A stretch of DNA of 64,000 nt from Antitrichia curtipendula (Eukaryota > Streptophyta > Bryopsida > Hypnales > Leucodontaceae): positions 27,404,001-27,468,000 of the forward strand of contig OX579637.1 of NCBI GenBank assembly GCA_951230915.1. Direction: 5' to 3'. Numbering within the stretch: the stretch's first letter is position 1; each line of letters begins with the position of its first letter. The notes under the pieces are model-generated. The model had not been told where the DNA came from and searched no databases. It worked only from the letters and a program-made list of their open reading frames with translations. A program made the position numbers and the translations under genes. This document shows, piece by piece, positions 36,161-46,266 of this stretch.

Positions 36161-37597
36161 CTTGAACATTGTCTTATTCACTTTGTTGTCCGCGTTCCGC
36201 CTGGCATTGGACTTCTTTCCAACCAATGCGTCTTCTTTGGGATTTCTGGGTCTCCCCATGATTTCCCATACCTTCCTCGCTCCGAGAATGTTCGTGGACC
36301 ACGACGGCTTCATGGCAACGAAGTGATTCACTCGGTTGTAGTACGTGGAGATGGCTCGGAGCTTTTCACCATCTGGTGACCAGACCACGTAACACTCCCA
36401 CTGCCGGAAGTGCTTCACAATCTCCTCGTCCAGTCCTTTTGCCACCATCAGCTTGCTGGCAGTTACGCTGTGCTATCCGTTAATTATGTAGAACTTCTTG
36501 TCCTTCAGGAGTGCCCAGTCTTCGGGTGATGGTTTTTCTGTCTGATCCACGGGCATGACACATAGTGTTTGTTTTGTTGACTTGTCAGGCATCTCCCACA
36601 TAAACGTCATGACGTCCTCGGCCAATCTCTGCTCATGGCTTCTAATGTTTAGATGTGCAGGTGCCTCGCTAAGCTGGTCGATGGGGATTGTTTTCTTCTC
36701 CTCTCTGTCGAAGACGTATGCGTCTGTGCAGTTTTTCCAGTACGCCTTGTATGTAGCCGTGGAGGCGTCGTAATCATGTTTCCGCTTAGAGTCATACGCC
36801 ACCGGTACATCAGTGACCGCGGAGACGAAGCTTTGTTCCCCAGCTGCAGATGCGCTTGCGTCCTTGTCGAATGGGACGATTTTGGACAGCAATGCCAGGT
36901 TGCTTTTCCTTCTGCCAGAAAGAGCTGCACCCGTTTGCTTGCTCCTTCTTGTACCGCGACTCTGCTGCGTTCCTGGAGTTCCCATTGATCCCTGCCCTTC
37001 CACCGCGCTCGGACTTTTGGTGGAGACCGACCGAGAAGTCATGTCCTTATGCTTTGCTTGGAGTTTGGCCTTCAGGACAACGAAGTCGACAAAGAGACTC
37101 CGCAGTTTTGCGCACAAGCTCTTTCCGATCACAGTCCTCCCACTTGCCATCTTGAAGAAGCCTAGGTCGACTTTCTTCTCCAGTTCCGGTATCTCGGTTC
37201 TGTAGTCTGTTGGTTCTAGAGACCTTATGAAATGAGAGACGTTGAATTCTACTGTCAAGGAGTCTAGGACCAGGGTGAAGTGATACTAATCTTCCTCAGG
37301 TATTCCGGTCTGTGTAGTCTTGCAGTGAATTTTGATTATTGTCCCCAGGTCATGGACGACTTCCTTGATTTCTTCGTCGTAGGATATTGGGAAGTATGGT
37401 TCCGTTTCCTTGTACTTCACGGTGAAGCATATGATGTTCCTGAAGGCTATCATGTTGAGACTCCAGTACTGAACCCTGTCTGGGTTTTGAAACTCCCAGT
37501 ACTCCCCTTCTCGATCAAAGTCGTCTCCGTCCTCCTCAACATTGATATTCTCGCACCTCTTGTAGAAGGCCTCAAGCTTTGGTATCTGCTCATCTAT
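36161..37597 (-). CDS. Copy 2 exon 1: N-terminal module, GQH box hit by a stop
   Basis: Begins ATAGATGAG after the acceptor CTATGCAAG and aligns with the copy 1 start (ATGGATGAA). Shared blocks include YW.F..P..V.YWS, PISYDEE, IPIDQL, WEMPDKSTKQTLCVMP and KKFYIING. A TAG (36473-36475) then replaces the Gln of the GQH box, followed in frame by HSV.ASK, WECYVVWS and ISTYYNRVNHF. A second TAG at 37286-37288 lies near codon 104. The Ser/Thr/Arg-rich linker between the halves is like that of copy 1. The donor is TTCAAG|GTATGT at 36160. Confidence 0.65.
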
Positions 37598-37630
37598 CTT
37601 GCATAGAGAAATAGAATAGCACTTGTTACA

Positions 37631-38322
37631 ATCAGGTCGAGTCGAGCTGATTTGCTTTCGTCAGTGTGTTTCTTATGGTTTTGCTGGTCTCCTACTTTGC
37701 TACGTGGTGTATTTCAGTCCAGAGTTGCCATGTGGTTTTTGTAGGCCCTTAATGCCAGGGACGTGTGATTCAGGTCGACCCAATCTAATGTGGGTTTTTC
37801 CAGGTCTTCTACACGTGTTGAGTATGTTATCAACTTATATTCATCTACCTAACTGACAATCTTTGTAAGCTTGCCGGGTCAGTGGCTTTGGTTTTTCTGA
37901 TGCTTTACCTTGAGACTCTGGTGCGGTGGTTCAGATCGGGCCGACCTAAACTATCCGCTCAGGACCGTTTCCTTTATGTCCTGTTATTTCTGTGTCCGGT
38001 CGTGTTGAGCTATGTGCGATCTTCCGTTATTGGTGTGCTATTTCAGGTCGATTTGACCTGAATGAACTAAGCTGCTTGTCTTTATGGCTTTATTGTTTTC
38101 TAATTTTTTTTCTATTTCAAGTTGGCTTGACCTGAAATATGTGGTCTTCTCGATTTTTGTCTTGATCATTGCCTGGTTTGTTTTGTTTTTTTTGGTTTTA
38201 TTTAGTGTTGTGACATCCTGCGTCCGTTCAGATCGGGTCAACCTAAATGAACTTCTTAATTACTGTTATAATTTAGTTTGTTTTATTTCAGTTGTCCTCT
38301 TGAATTGCTGTCGACCTGAATT
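37631..38322. promoter_or_regulatory. Cluster of seven type II palindromes in the leader of copy 2
   Basis: Sites start at 37631, 37769, 37930, 38042, 38116 and 38227, with a half-site at 38302. The best is 38042-38062 (TTCAGGTCGA, T, TTGACCTGAA). Several have matching changes in both arms, such as TTCAGATCGG/CCGACCTAAA. The DNA between them is not repeated, unlike the copy 1 array, so the sites are dispersed at spacings of about 70-160 bp. The cluster ends just before the acceptor at 37598 and is probably a leader intron. Confidence 0.8.
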
Positions 38323-38432
38323 GTAATCGATTTAAACTACGTACGGTTTTTATTTACCCTAATCCCGATGCTGCATATCAACGAATTTACCAAAATAAAT
38401 CCCTTAGCCCTTTGTCTGCAATACTCCTAAAC

Positions 38433-38460
38433 CCTATACCCTAAACCCTAAACCCTAGGC
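38433..38460. repeat. Plant telomere-type repeat (CCCTAAA)
   Basis: Three to four imperfect CCCTAAA units in a row (CCCTATACCCTAAACCCTAAACCC pattern). This is too short for a chromosome end; it is an interstitial repeat or telobox cluster. Confidence 0.75.
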
Positions 38461-38501
38461 GAGAACAGAACGTATACCCTAAGCAAATAATATGACCATA
38501 C

Positions 38502-38641
38502 CTGCACAGAGGAAGCTGATAGTTTTGGAAATTCTTCGGAAGCTTCCACAAGACTTGATGTGTCGTCTTTGAACTTGCACATTCAGAGCACTATTGCATT
38601 TCAGCTCCCGTCTTTCACTATGTTGTATTGCTTCTACTGCA
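38502..38641 (-). other. Candidate leader exon of copy 2
   Basis: On the minus strand a pyrimidine-rich acceptor (TTCTTTTCCAG) precedes 140 bp that are open in one frame, followed by a strong donor (TGTGCAG|GTATGG). If real, the next acceptor is at 37598, and the intron between contains the whole palindrome cluster. There is no protein match, so this is a splice-site prediction only. Confidence 0.3.
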
Positions 38642-39537
38642 CTGGAAAAGAACAAGTCACCTGTGTGTTAGTTTTCATGAAATAGGACAAACAATCTTCT
38701 AAACCCTAAACCCTTAACAAAAAACAGGAAAGGATATCATGGATTTACGGACTACAACCTCAATGAAATTCCAAAACGAAGGAATTAAAAAAAATCAAAT
38801 AACAATTTTTACAAGGCGAACATAATGCCAGAACATGTTATGACAACACAAACCTATTTTGCATTCCACCAACTCCCTGCTTTGCAACAACAACAAGAAT
38901 CTAAACCGAGAAGCTGACTGAAATCCAAACAATTGCGCTCCAAGAGGTCCGCAAGTTCAAAGAAAATCCAAAACGAAGCAATCGAAACCAAGTAAACACT
39001 TCAAAGAAAATCCCAAACGACGCAAATCCCACGCAGCGACGCCGACAGCCTCCAGCCGAAATCGCAAGTCGAACCGCAAGTCAAAAAAACCCTAAACCGC
39101 AAGTCGACACTCCTTGAAGCCGAAACCGCAAGTCCCTGCACGAGTCGCAAGTCGCCACAAGTCGCGTGACGAAGCCGCAAATCGATGAAGCAAGGCGTGA
39201 GTTTCACTCGCTCAAGCAATCGATGAAGCAAGGACGACAAAATTCTAAAGCACGGCTTGAGAGAGAGATGCAGGAGGTGCACGCTACGCAAAGACAACAA
39301 GAGAAAACTGAATGAGAAAGAAGGCAAGACGAAATGGAGCAATCGAAACCCTCATCGGACACGCAGCGAGGAACGAGCACTGCAAGAGAGAAAGCACGAA
39401 ATGCCAAACCCTACGATTCTCCATATACCCTGATTGCCCCGTAGCTATACCCGGGAGAACAAACCCGGACCTGGGGAACAAACCCGAACCCACCAACAGT
39501 TAAGTTCCACCCCCCCTCCAAGGAAAATCACAAGTTT

Positions 39538-39895
39538 TGAATACGGTATGGCAACTTACACAAATACTGGATACATGTACGGTATGGGATACTGAAACAA
39601 TACAAGTATGTATACGAGTTATACAAATACTAGATACATGTACGGTATGGGATACGGAAACAATACAAGTATGTATACGAGTTACACAAATACTAGATAC
39701 ATGTACGGTATGGGATACGGAAACAATACAAGTATGTATACGAGTTACACTAATACTAGATACATGTACGGTATGGGATACGAAAACAATACAAATATGT
39801 ATATGAGTTACACAAATACTAGATACATGTACGGTATGGGATATGGAAACAATACAAGTATATATACGAGTATGGGATATGGATATGGGAGATTG
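39538..39895. repeat. 63-bp tandem repeat, about five to six units
   Basis: Units read ACAAATACTAGATACATG, TACGGTATGGGATACGG, AAACAATACAAGTATGTATAC. Because 63 is a multiple of three, long ORFs run through it in two frames with Tyr/Met/Gly/Asn-rich repeats. There is no initiation context or other coding sign. A related short stretch recurs at 40660-40850. Confidence 0.85.
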
Positions 39896-39924
39896 TACTC
39901 ATTCACAATTATCCCATATGCCCA

Positions 39925-41110
39925 CCCCTAAAGAATTATAAGAGGGGGTGTAGGCAGTGTTTTTTTTTTCATTTTCCATGAAGTGGCAAAGTGGCGATAT
40001 TAAATGTTATGGTGGTGCTCCAAGTTTCAACATTCATCCACGTATTGTGATACTGCCTATCTATAATTTTAATTTCATTCACAATGTGGCAATTTCATCC
40101 AAGATTTTTCTTGAACTTAAAGTTTTTTGGTGATTTCATCCAAAATTTTACTAAAAATTTCCTATAGGCTTGGTGCTAATTAAAAAATATTTGGTGCAAT
40201 TGCCGGAAAAAAAAACATTGGATGTAGGGTGGGGTGAAAAAATTAATTTTCAAATTTAAGAAATAATAACATTAAAATTTTAAAACTTAAATTACATTGG
40301 GGAGAAGCTGGGGTGAATAGTTCAATTTCAAAATCTGTGTGCTCATTGTGCACAATCTCAAACAATGTCAGTATTGAGAAGATACTATTAATACAAATAT
40401 CAACGCCTAAAGAATTATAAGAGGGCATGTAGGGTGGGGTGAAAAAATTAATTTTCAAATTTAAGCAATAATAACATTAAAATTTTAAAACTTAAATTAC
40501 ATTGGGGAGAAGCTGGGGTGAATAGTTCAACTTCAAAATCTTAGAGCTCATTGTGTACAATCTCAAACAATGTCAGTGTCGAGAAGATACTATTAATACA
40601 AATATCAACGAATTGGTGACTACAAAAATCATCCACTATGATCATCACATGTATTGAATACAATATGAAAACAAGTACAAATACTGGATATATGTACGGT
40701 ATGGAATACAGAAATAATACAAGTATGCATTTGAGTGTGAGATATGTATACAAATATATATACACGTATATGGATATGGATATGTATACAAGTATGTATA
40801 CAAGTATGGGATATGGATACGGAAGATTGTACTCATTGACAATTATCCCATATGCCCACCCCTAAAGAATTATAAGAGGGCGTGTAGGGTGGGATGAATA
40901 AATTAATTTTCAAATTTAAGAAATAATAACATTAAAATTTTAAAACTTAAATTACATTGGGGAGAGGCTGGGGTGAATAGTTCAACTTCAAAATCTTAGA
41001 GCTCATTGTATACAATCTCAAACAATGTCAGTGTCGAGAAGATACTATTAATACAAATATCAACGAATAGGTGACTACAGAAATCATCCATTATGATCAC
41101 CGTCGGGATC
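39925..41110. repeat. Three diverged ~200-bp direct repeats
   Basis: Copies at about 40220-40395, 40408-40612 and 40861-41080 share AAAGAATTATAAGAGGG, AATTAATTTTCAAATTTAAG, AATAATAACATTAAAATTTT, ATTGGGGAGA.GCTGGGG, TCTCAAACAATGTCAGT and GAAGATACTATTAATAC. A fourth start of the unit appears at 39925. The 63-bp-like repeats are interleaved with them, so the whole block looks like a larger duplicated unit. Confidence 0.8.
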
Positions 41111-41514
41111 AATCTTTGGACTGGACTAAAGAATACGAGATGCACCCCTCAAAGGTGAAATAGTTGTACCGTATTTACTCTATTTAGAACCAAAAGTTTG
41201 GATCACTCAATTATTGCAGTGTGTACTGCATAAGACGTTCTATATCATGCATTTCATTACGAAGTTTAATTATGAGTTAAGAAATGTAAATGTTGAAAGA
41301 ACTATAAAAGAACTAATATATAAGACTATAAAGAACCTTTAGAAAATATTATTTCATTGATAAATTTAAAAAAGGTTCCATAAATTCATAGTCTTTGCTC
41401 CAATTAATTATCATCTTGTGGAATTAAAGTTCTCTAAACTTTTACATACGAATTCTATGAATTTAAACTAAAGATCCAAATAAGGTTACGAATTGCAATT
41501 CTAATTATGAAATT
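41111..41514. other. AT-rich spacer, nothing recognised
   Basis: Single-copy AT-rich sequence between two repeat blocks. I see no gene, hairpin or transposon end. Confidence 0.5.
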
Positions 41515-42130
41515 TCAGGGGTCACGCACATTTTGGGATACATTGTGAATAAATGAAAAGAAAACAATTGAACCAAGTGAATTATATCCTGTACTTTAGG
41601 GCTCCCACGTCCAAGCTCATGGAATTTTGACGTGAAACCATGGAAGAATGAATTGTGTAAGTTGCAAATGGGGTGAAGAGTTCGACTTCATGAAATATTC
41701 GAGGTCATGCACATTTTGGGGTACATTATGGACAAATGAAAATAAAATAATTGAACCAACCATATCCTGTACTTTAGGACTCCCACGTCCAAGCTCATGG
41801 AATTTTGACGTGAAACCATGGAAGAATGAATTGTGTAAGTTGCAAATGGGGTGAAGACTTCGACTTCATGCAATATTCGAGGTCATGCACATTTTGGGGT
41901 ACATTATGGACAAATGAAAATAAAATAATTGAACCAACCATATCCTGTACTTTAGGACTCCCACGTCCAAGCTCATGGAATTTTGACATGAAAGCATGGA
42001 AGAATGAATTGTGTAAGTTGCAAATGGGGTTAAGAGTTTGGCTTCATGGAAATATTTAGTATCATGCACATTTTGGGGTACCCTATGAACAAAAGAAAAG
42101 AAAAGTTGAACCAACCATATCGTTTACTTT
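41515..42130. repeat. 178-bp tandem repeat, about 3.5 units
   Basis: GTACTTTAGG recurs at 41591, 41769 and 41947, exactly 178 bp apart. Units include CTCCCACGTCCAAGCTCATGG, GTGTAAGTTGCAAATGGGG and CATGCACATTTTGGGGTAC. The middle units are almost identical, showing recent expansion, while the outer ones are diverged. A 178-bp unit is in the size range of plant satellites, but the array is short here. Confidence 0.9.
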
Positions 42131-42790
42131 AGGGTATGTTTATGCCATTCCCAAAGTAACATGAACATGATCAACTTAATTTTTATGAATCGATTGTCTT
42201 TGCATTATTCTCAGGTTCTACAATTTATTATTTTAATACTTTCATTTGTTGGTTTCATGGGTTGACACGTGTGGGGCCTGAAGTACTTTTTTTTTTTTTT
42301 ATAATTTGCTCATAACATTCCTAATATGAGCATGATCAAAAATCTAATGAAGTAAGAGTCTTTGCCCCATTCGCAATTTCTACAATTTTTTCCTTTCTTT
42401 CACATGTGAATTTTATGGGTTTACACTTGACTTTGGGTCTTGAAGTACATAATCCTAATTTTTTAATTTGTGCGAAGCTTTCCCAAAGCAGCATGACAAT
42501 GATCAAATTTAAATTCATGAATTCTAAGTCTTCTCTTTATTTGCAACTTCTAGAATTCTTTTCTCTTGTACTTCCACTTATGAATTTTATGAGCTTTTAG
42601 GACTCGAGAGTCTAAAAGTACGTTGCTAGAGTAATATTTCTCACCTGAAGCATTTCCAGAAATGAGCATGATAAAAAAAATTTCGTAAAAGTGAAGTCTT
42701 TGCTCAATTTGTAACTTCTGCAATTTCATTTTTACAATTAATGCAAAGAGATTTACTAAATGAATATTTTGTAAATACTTGTAGGATTTA
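42131..42790. repeat. Diverged ~150-bp repeats
   Basis: Phrases such as GAATTTTATG.G.TT, ATGAGCATGATCAAA or ATGACAATGATCAAA, AAGTCTTTGC and TTGCAACTTCTAGAATT recur three to four times with many changes. This looks like an old tandem array next to the young 178-bp one. Confidence 0.5.
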
Positions 42791-42861
42791 ACAATTGAAA
42801 CAAATTCATTAAGGATGTACAAGAAAGTCCAAACCCTCCACCCTATTCCCTAAAGTTTACA

Positions 42862-42906
42862 AATATCTGCAAACCCTAAATCCTAAACCCTAAATCCTAA
42901 ACCCTA
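42862..42906. repeat. Plant telomere-type repeat, CCCTAAA/TCCTAAA
   Basis: About six units alternating CCCTAAA and TCCTAAA. It is an interstitial telomere-like run. Confidence 0.85.
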
Positions 42907-43131
42907 GAATTTCCAAAAAAAAAATTTTATGAAAAATTTAAAACTCCAGAGTTTCAGGGTGTTGACGAGCAAGGGGGTCTGTTCACCTTGGCCCTCAAAA
43001 AGGCAATTCCCACATTTGATGCTGCTGGAAGAAGTCTAAATTAAATAACCTTCTTGCCTTTACGCCGACATATGCTTGTATGACTTTATATTATAGAGAA
43101 CGAATCTGCAAAAACATGGAGCTAACTAAAT

Positions 43132-43680
43132 TCAGCGGACTTTAGTAATGGCAGCAGCTGTCCGTGTGTTGTTAACCGCGAATAGTATGCATGCATCTAA
43201 GTCCAAGTACATGCCCGCTACTTTATGTATGACGTGCGTGATTTTAAAATTTCTGTACTCTACTTCCTGCCCTCTTGTCCCCGCCAAGAAGTTATCGGAT
43301 GTGGCCGACGTCCAGATTCGGGTGTTGTCTTTCACATTTGCTAGACTCTGCACCTCGGAGCGCATGTTGTCTTTGTTTGTGGGCTGTTGTTTCAGCGTTG
43401 TTGATGAGAGTCATTCAAATAATGTGCATTCAGGGTGTTTGGTTACTCCGACGTTCAGTGCAATCTAAGGTGCTCGGGCTCCAAGTACGTTTTCAATGAC
43501 TCAGTAGTTCCTTCGGAGGATTTCCATTCCATAAGTTATTGTCCAGACGACGAGGATGTAGACTTCCGATCGTGCGCAGGAGATGTTCAGTGTAGTAGGT
43601 CGATGCTCTTGTTTTTTGCGCTGATGGTTGTCTGTGAACGCATTAGATCGGTTCATAGTTTTGTGAGGCACTGAAGGAGT
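43132..43680 (-). other. Possible coding remnant, unrecognised
   Basis: On the minus strand an open stretch (43365 down to 43132, ending TGA) encodes a protein-like sequence with SLANVKDNTRIWTSATS, FLAGTRGQEVEYRNF and LDLDACILFAVNN. The frame continues upstream past two stops. Composition is richer in G+C than the flanks, as in the coding regions of the window. I do not recognise a family. Confidence 0.25.
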
Positions 43681-43771
43681 CTGTGTGAATGTGGTCCCGA
43701 TTTTATCGCCGTAAAATACGGAATGGGAAATCAGTGTATCTTATCTAATACCTCCGTAAAGCCCGGGAACA

Positions 43772-44458
43772 TTCAGGTCGAGGCGACCTGAATGGTGTGC
43801 AGTGTAATGTAATCTATAAGTTCTTCATATAGTAATTGGCACTCCAGTCTTCAGGCCTCCCGATCTAAATACTATGATATCCCATACGAAATAACAGGAT
43901 AACCTCATCATTTTAGGTCGGTTCGACCTAAAACAGAGTACACTAGTTCATTGGAAGATTTTCTAAAAATATATCTCAAGAGTGGTCCATATTGACATTC
44001 GTCTCTAACCGTATATTTTGCTGTCGAAGATGAGTATTAGGTCGACTAGACCTAAATGCCTTGAACTGGAATAATGTCTGTCACATGTGTTCAAGCATAC
44101 TTGAAGCACATGAAGTTGTGTCTTTTTCTAAGTCAGGATCATAAGTAGTTTTGCTGTGAATGAGTCCTGTGTAACTTAATACTTTGATTTAGGTCGACTC
44201 GACCTGATAGTGAAACTCATGGAATATACGGATTATGCTTGTTTCCTTATCGAGGGTGTCATTGTCTAGGTTTTAGTTCGTTGCTGGATGATGACGTTCA
44301 GGTCGAGTCGACCTGAGTAAGAATGGTGAAGATGGATAGACTAAATGCTTATCTATTTCTTCATTATACTGAGTATGCATTGTCATTGTCACCGTTCTGG
44401 TATTTTCTTTCTCCGAGGTAGTTGCATATTGTGGACGTTAGGGTCGAGTCAATCTTAC
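43772..44458. promoter_or_regulatory. Six type II palindromes upstream of the DUF7869-type gene
   Basis: Sites at 43772-43792 (TTCAGGTCGA, G, GCGACCTGAA), 43912-43932 (TTTAGGTCGG/TTCGACCTAAA), 44035-44056 (ATTAGGTCGA/CTAGACCTAAA), 44188-44208, 44297-44317 (TTCAGGTCGA, G, TCGACCTGAG) and 44438-44458 (degenerate). Spacing is about 110-155 bp and the intervening DNA is unique. An acceptor (CTTCCCAG) at 44545 and the ATG at 44551 follow, so they probably lie in a leader intron, exactly as in the FCP1-like genes. Confidence 0.85.
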
Positions 44459-44550
44459 ATTTTCTTGTAAGCTTTAATTCTTAAACTACATAAACTTTTC
44501 TTTGATCTTGTTGGCTTACCACCTATTATATTGATCTCTTCCCAGATGCG

Positions 44551-46266
44551 ATGGATTCCTTGGCAGACGCAGTGGACATGGTGGAATCATCGGACGATGA
44601 GTACTCTCCGCGAGCTGAGAAATTCTTATTGTCGGAGTCGTCAAACAATGAACTCCAGAATGCGGATGGAGTGAATGTTGATGTCCCAAATTGTGAAGGT
44701 CTTCCACGTAGGCTCTGGAATACTCGGGTTGTGACATTGTACAACGAAGTCGGCCTTCTCGTTGGTTAGGGTACCTGCCACAATGTGAACTCTGACCTTG
44801 TCCTCAGTGTCAGTGGTCCTCTTGGAGACACTCATGTAGCAGTGCACATTTCCAAGACATTTTCTGAAGATGACTTGCCAAAAGAACGGGAGTGCTCGCT
44901 ACTTGCTTGGCCTATTCATTTAGTCCATTGCCTTGGAGCTAGTCTACGTGATCATGAGGCTCGAGATAACTTCAATCGCCTCCAAGCGGCTCTCCTAAAT
45001 CCACCATCTTCGACGTCTGCGCGCCCGTATACAAGTACCGTCCGAAATCCGCCCCGCGAGACTACTGCACGAACAAAAGAACTACTCACTCAAGATTCCA
45101 TCAACTTGGTGTCTAGCAAAATATGTTGTCGGCAGAATTGTGTTCAGCCGTTCCCCAGGGATAAGATACGAGCCTTTCGTGAACGCATGTACCAGAATTC
45201 AACCTTCAAGCACAGAGCCTTTATAAAAACGGAAGTGCATAGACAAACCCATCTTGACCAACGTGGAAGAAGAATGGTAACAATTGAAGAGATACCGGTG
45301 TGCATGCGAGCGTGGATGCATATTTCAGGGGTCCCGGAATCCACCTTCTTCCGCTACCAAACGTACATGAAGGTCGGACGGGAAGCAATGGAGCACGGCA
45401 ACAAAGGATTGGTGAAGCCAAGAAAGCACACTCAACAAGCTACTGCAACATTGAAGTGCATCCTAGAGAAAGAGGCGGATCACATGCCACATCGTACAAA
45501 GACACTGAAGTCGGGGGAAAAGGTTGTATCCATGATTCTCCCCTCCACCTTCCAATGGAAGGGCAAAATGAAAGAACTCAATGAAGCGAATGCTGCTTTT
45601 GGATTGAAGGAGGTCTCAATTTCAAACTTGAGCAAGATTAGATGTTCAGCGTTTCCAGCGTATGAGGTGAAGAAACCATGGGACAATTTTGCACGGTGCG
45701 CTTCTTGTGACAAATTGCAAGAGCTTAGGAGGCATGCTCTTGTTGGGTCTGTCACTGCTTTGAAGTGGTCGCGGAGGTTGGACAAACATCTAGCAATTGC
45801 TCGTGCTCATCGAGAGCTATACTATGCAAATCGCTACCGATCACTTACTTCACCTCATGAGTGCCTCACAATCATGCATGAAAAAATGGACCACGCGAAA
45901 ATAGCTTGTCCAGTCTTCTTCCACAAGAGTAAAGATGTTGATGGTCTAATGAAGTTGCCTGTGTCTGTCACGGGCATGATTGCGCATGGTCATGGAGATG
46001 TGAGTTATGCACATTATGGCTTGGATCTATTCTCAAAAGATTCAAACTACACCATTGGCTCCATGGCAAAGTTGTTGCGAGATTTGGAGTTGCCTCCCAA
46101 GTCTTCTTCCCGGCAGTTGCTTGTGGGTTTGGGGTCCACCAATTTGTTTCGTGCACTGTTGAAGGGAGCTGAGATGTGCGAAAATTCACTTCCTTCTCCG
46201 CCAATCAACTTAGTTCCAGCAATGCCTTTGCCCCCTATTCTCAATGTGCAAATGGACAATGCCACA
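44551..46266 (+). CDS. DUF7869-type gene, 5' coding part
   Basis: The ATG at 44551 follows the acceptor by five bases. The N-terminal 70 residues are acidic and end in a VTLYNEVGLLVG block, interrupted by TAG at 44767. It continues with GTCHNVNSDLVLSVSGPLG, FSLLAWPI-like LLAWPIHLVHCLG, basic helical segments, CASC (about 45706), a helix-rich region with ARAHRELYYANRYRS, MDHAKIACPVF (about 45886) and MPLPPILNVQMDNAT, where the frame is cut by the 3.9-kb element at 46267. The ORF that runs on into the element for 12 codons is chance. Confidence 0.75.

Larger units (their letters stand above)
31188..37597 (-). pseudogene. Large FCP1-like multidomain gene, copy 2
   Basis: Homologue of the 7.8-14.5 kb gene on the opposite strand with the same exon order: 37597-36161, 36019-34712, 34556-33545, 33296-33112, 32957 to 32160, and a last exon ending at 31188. 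Splice sites and phases agree for the first four exons. It holds at least six in-frame stops: TAG at 37286, 36473, 35789, 35078 and 31320, and TGA at 35474 (left coordinates), yet no frameshift between them. The codon aligned with the copy 1 start ATG reads ATA. Together these mark it as inactive. Its introns carry type II palindromes (TTCAGGTCGA/TCGACCTGAA). The two copies are far diverged, so this is an old family and not a recent duplication. Confidence 0.75.
38323..39537. other. Upstream region of copy 2 with teloboxes and a CGCAAGTCG cluster
   Basis: Contains AACCCTAAACCCTA runs at about 38430-38460, 38700 and 39089. CGCAAGTC is repeated about six times between 39060 and 39160. Teloboxes are known promoter elements in plants, so this may be promoter or 5' leader DNA for the minus-strand gene. 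Minus-strand ORFs over the CGCAAGTCG cluster look like translations of the repeats. Confidence 0.4.

Noticed and set aside
39001..39496. Minus-strand ORFs with Leu/Ser-rich proteins
   Set aside because: They overlap a CGCAAGTCG repeat cluster and each other in different frames; probably untranslated leader DNA.
39537..39931. Plus-strand repeat proteins rich in Tyr, Met and Gly
   Set aside because: Two frames are open at once because the unit is 63 bp; no start context or non-repeat domain.
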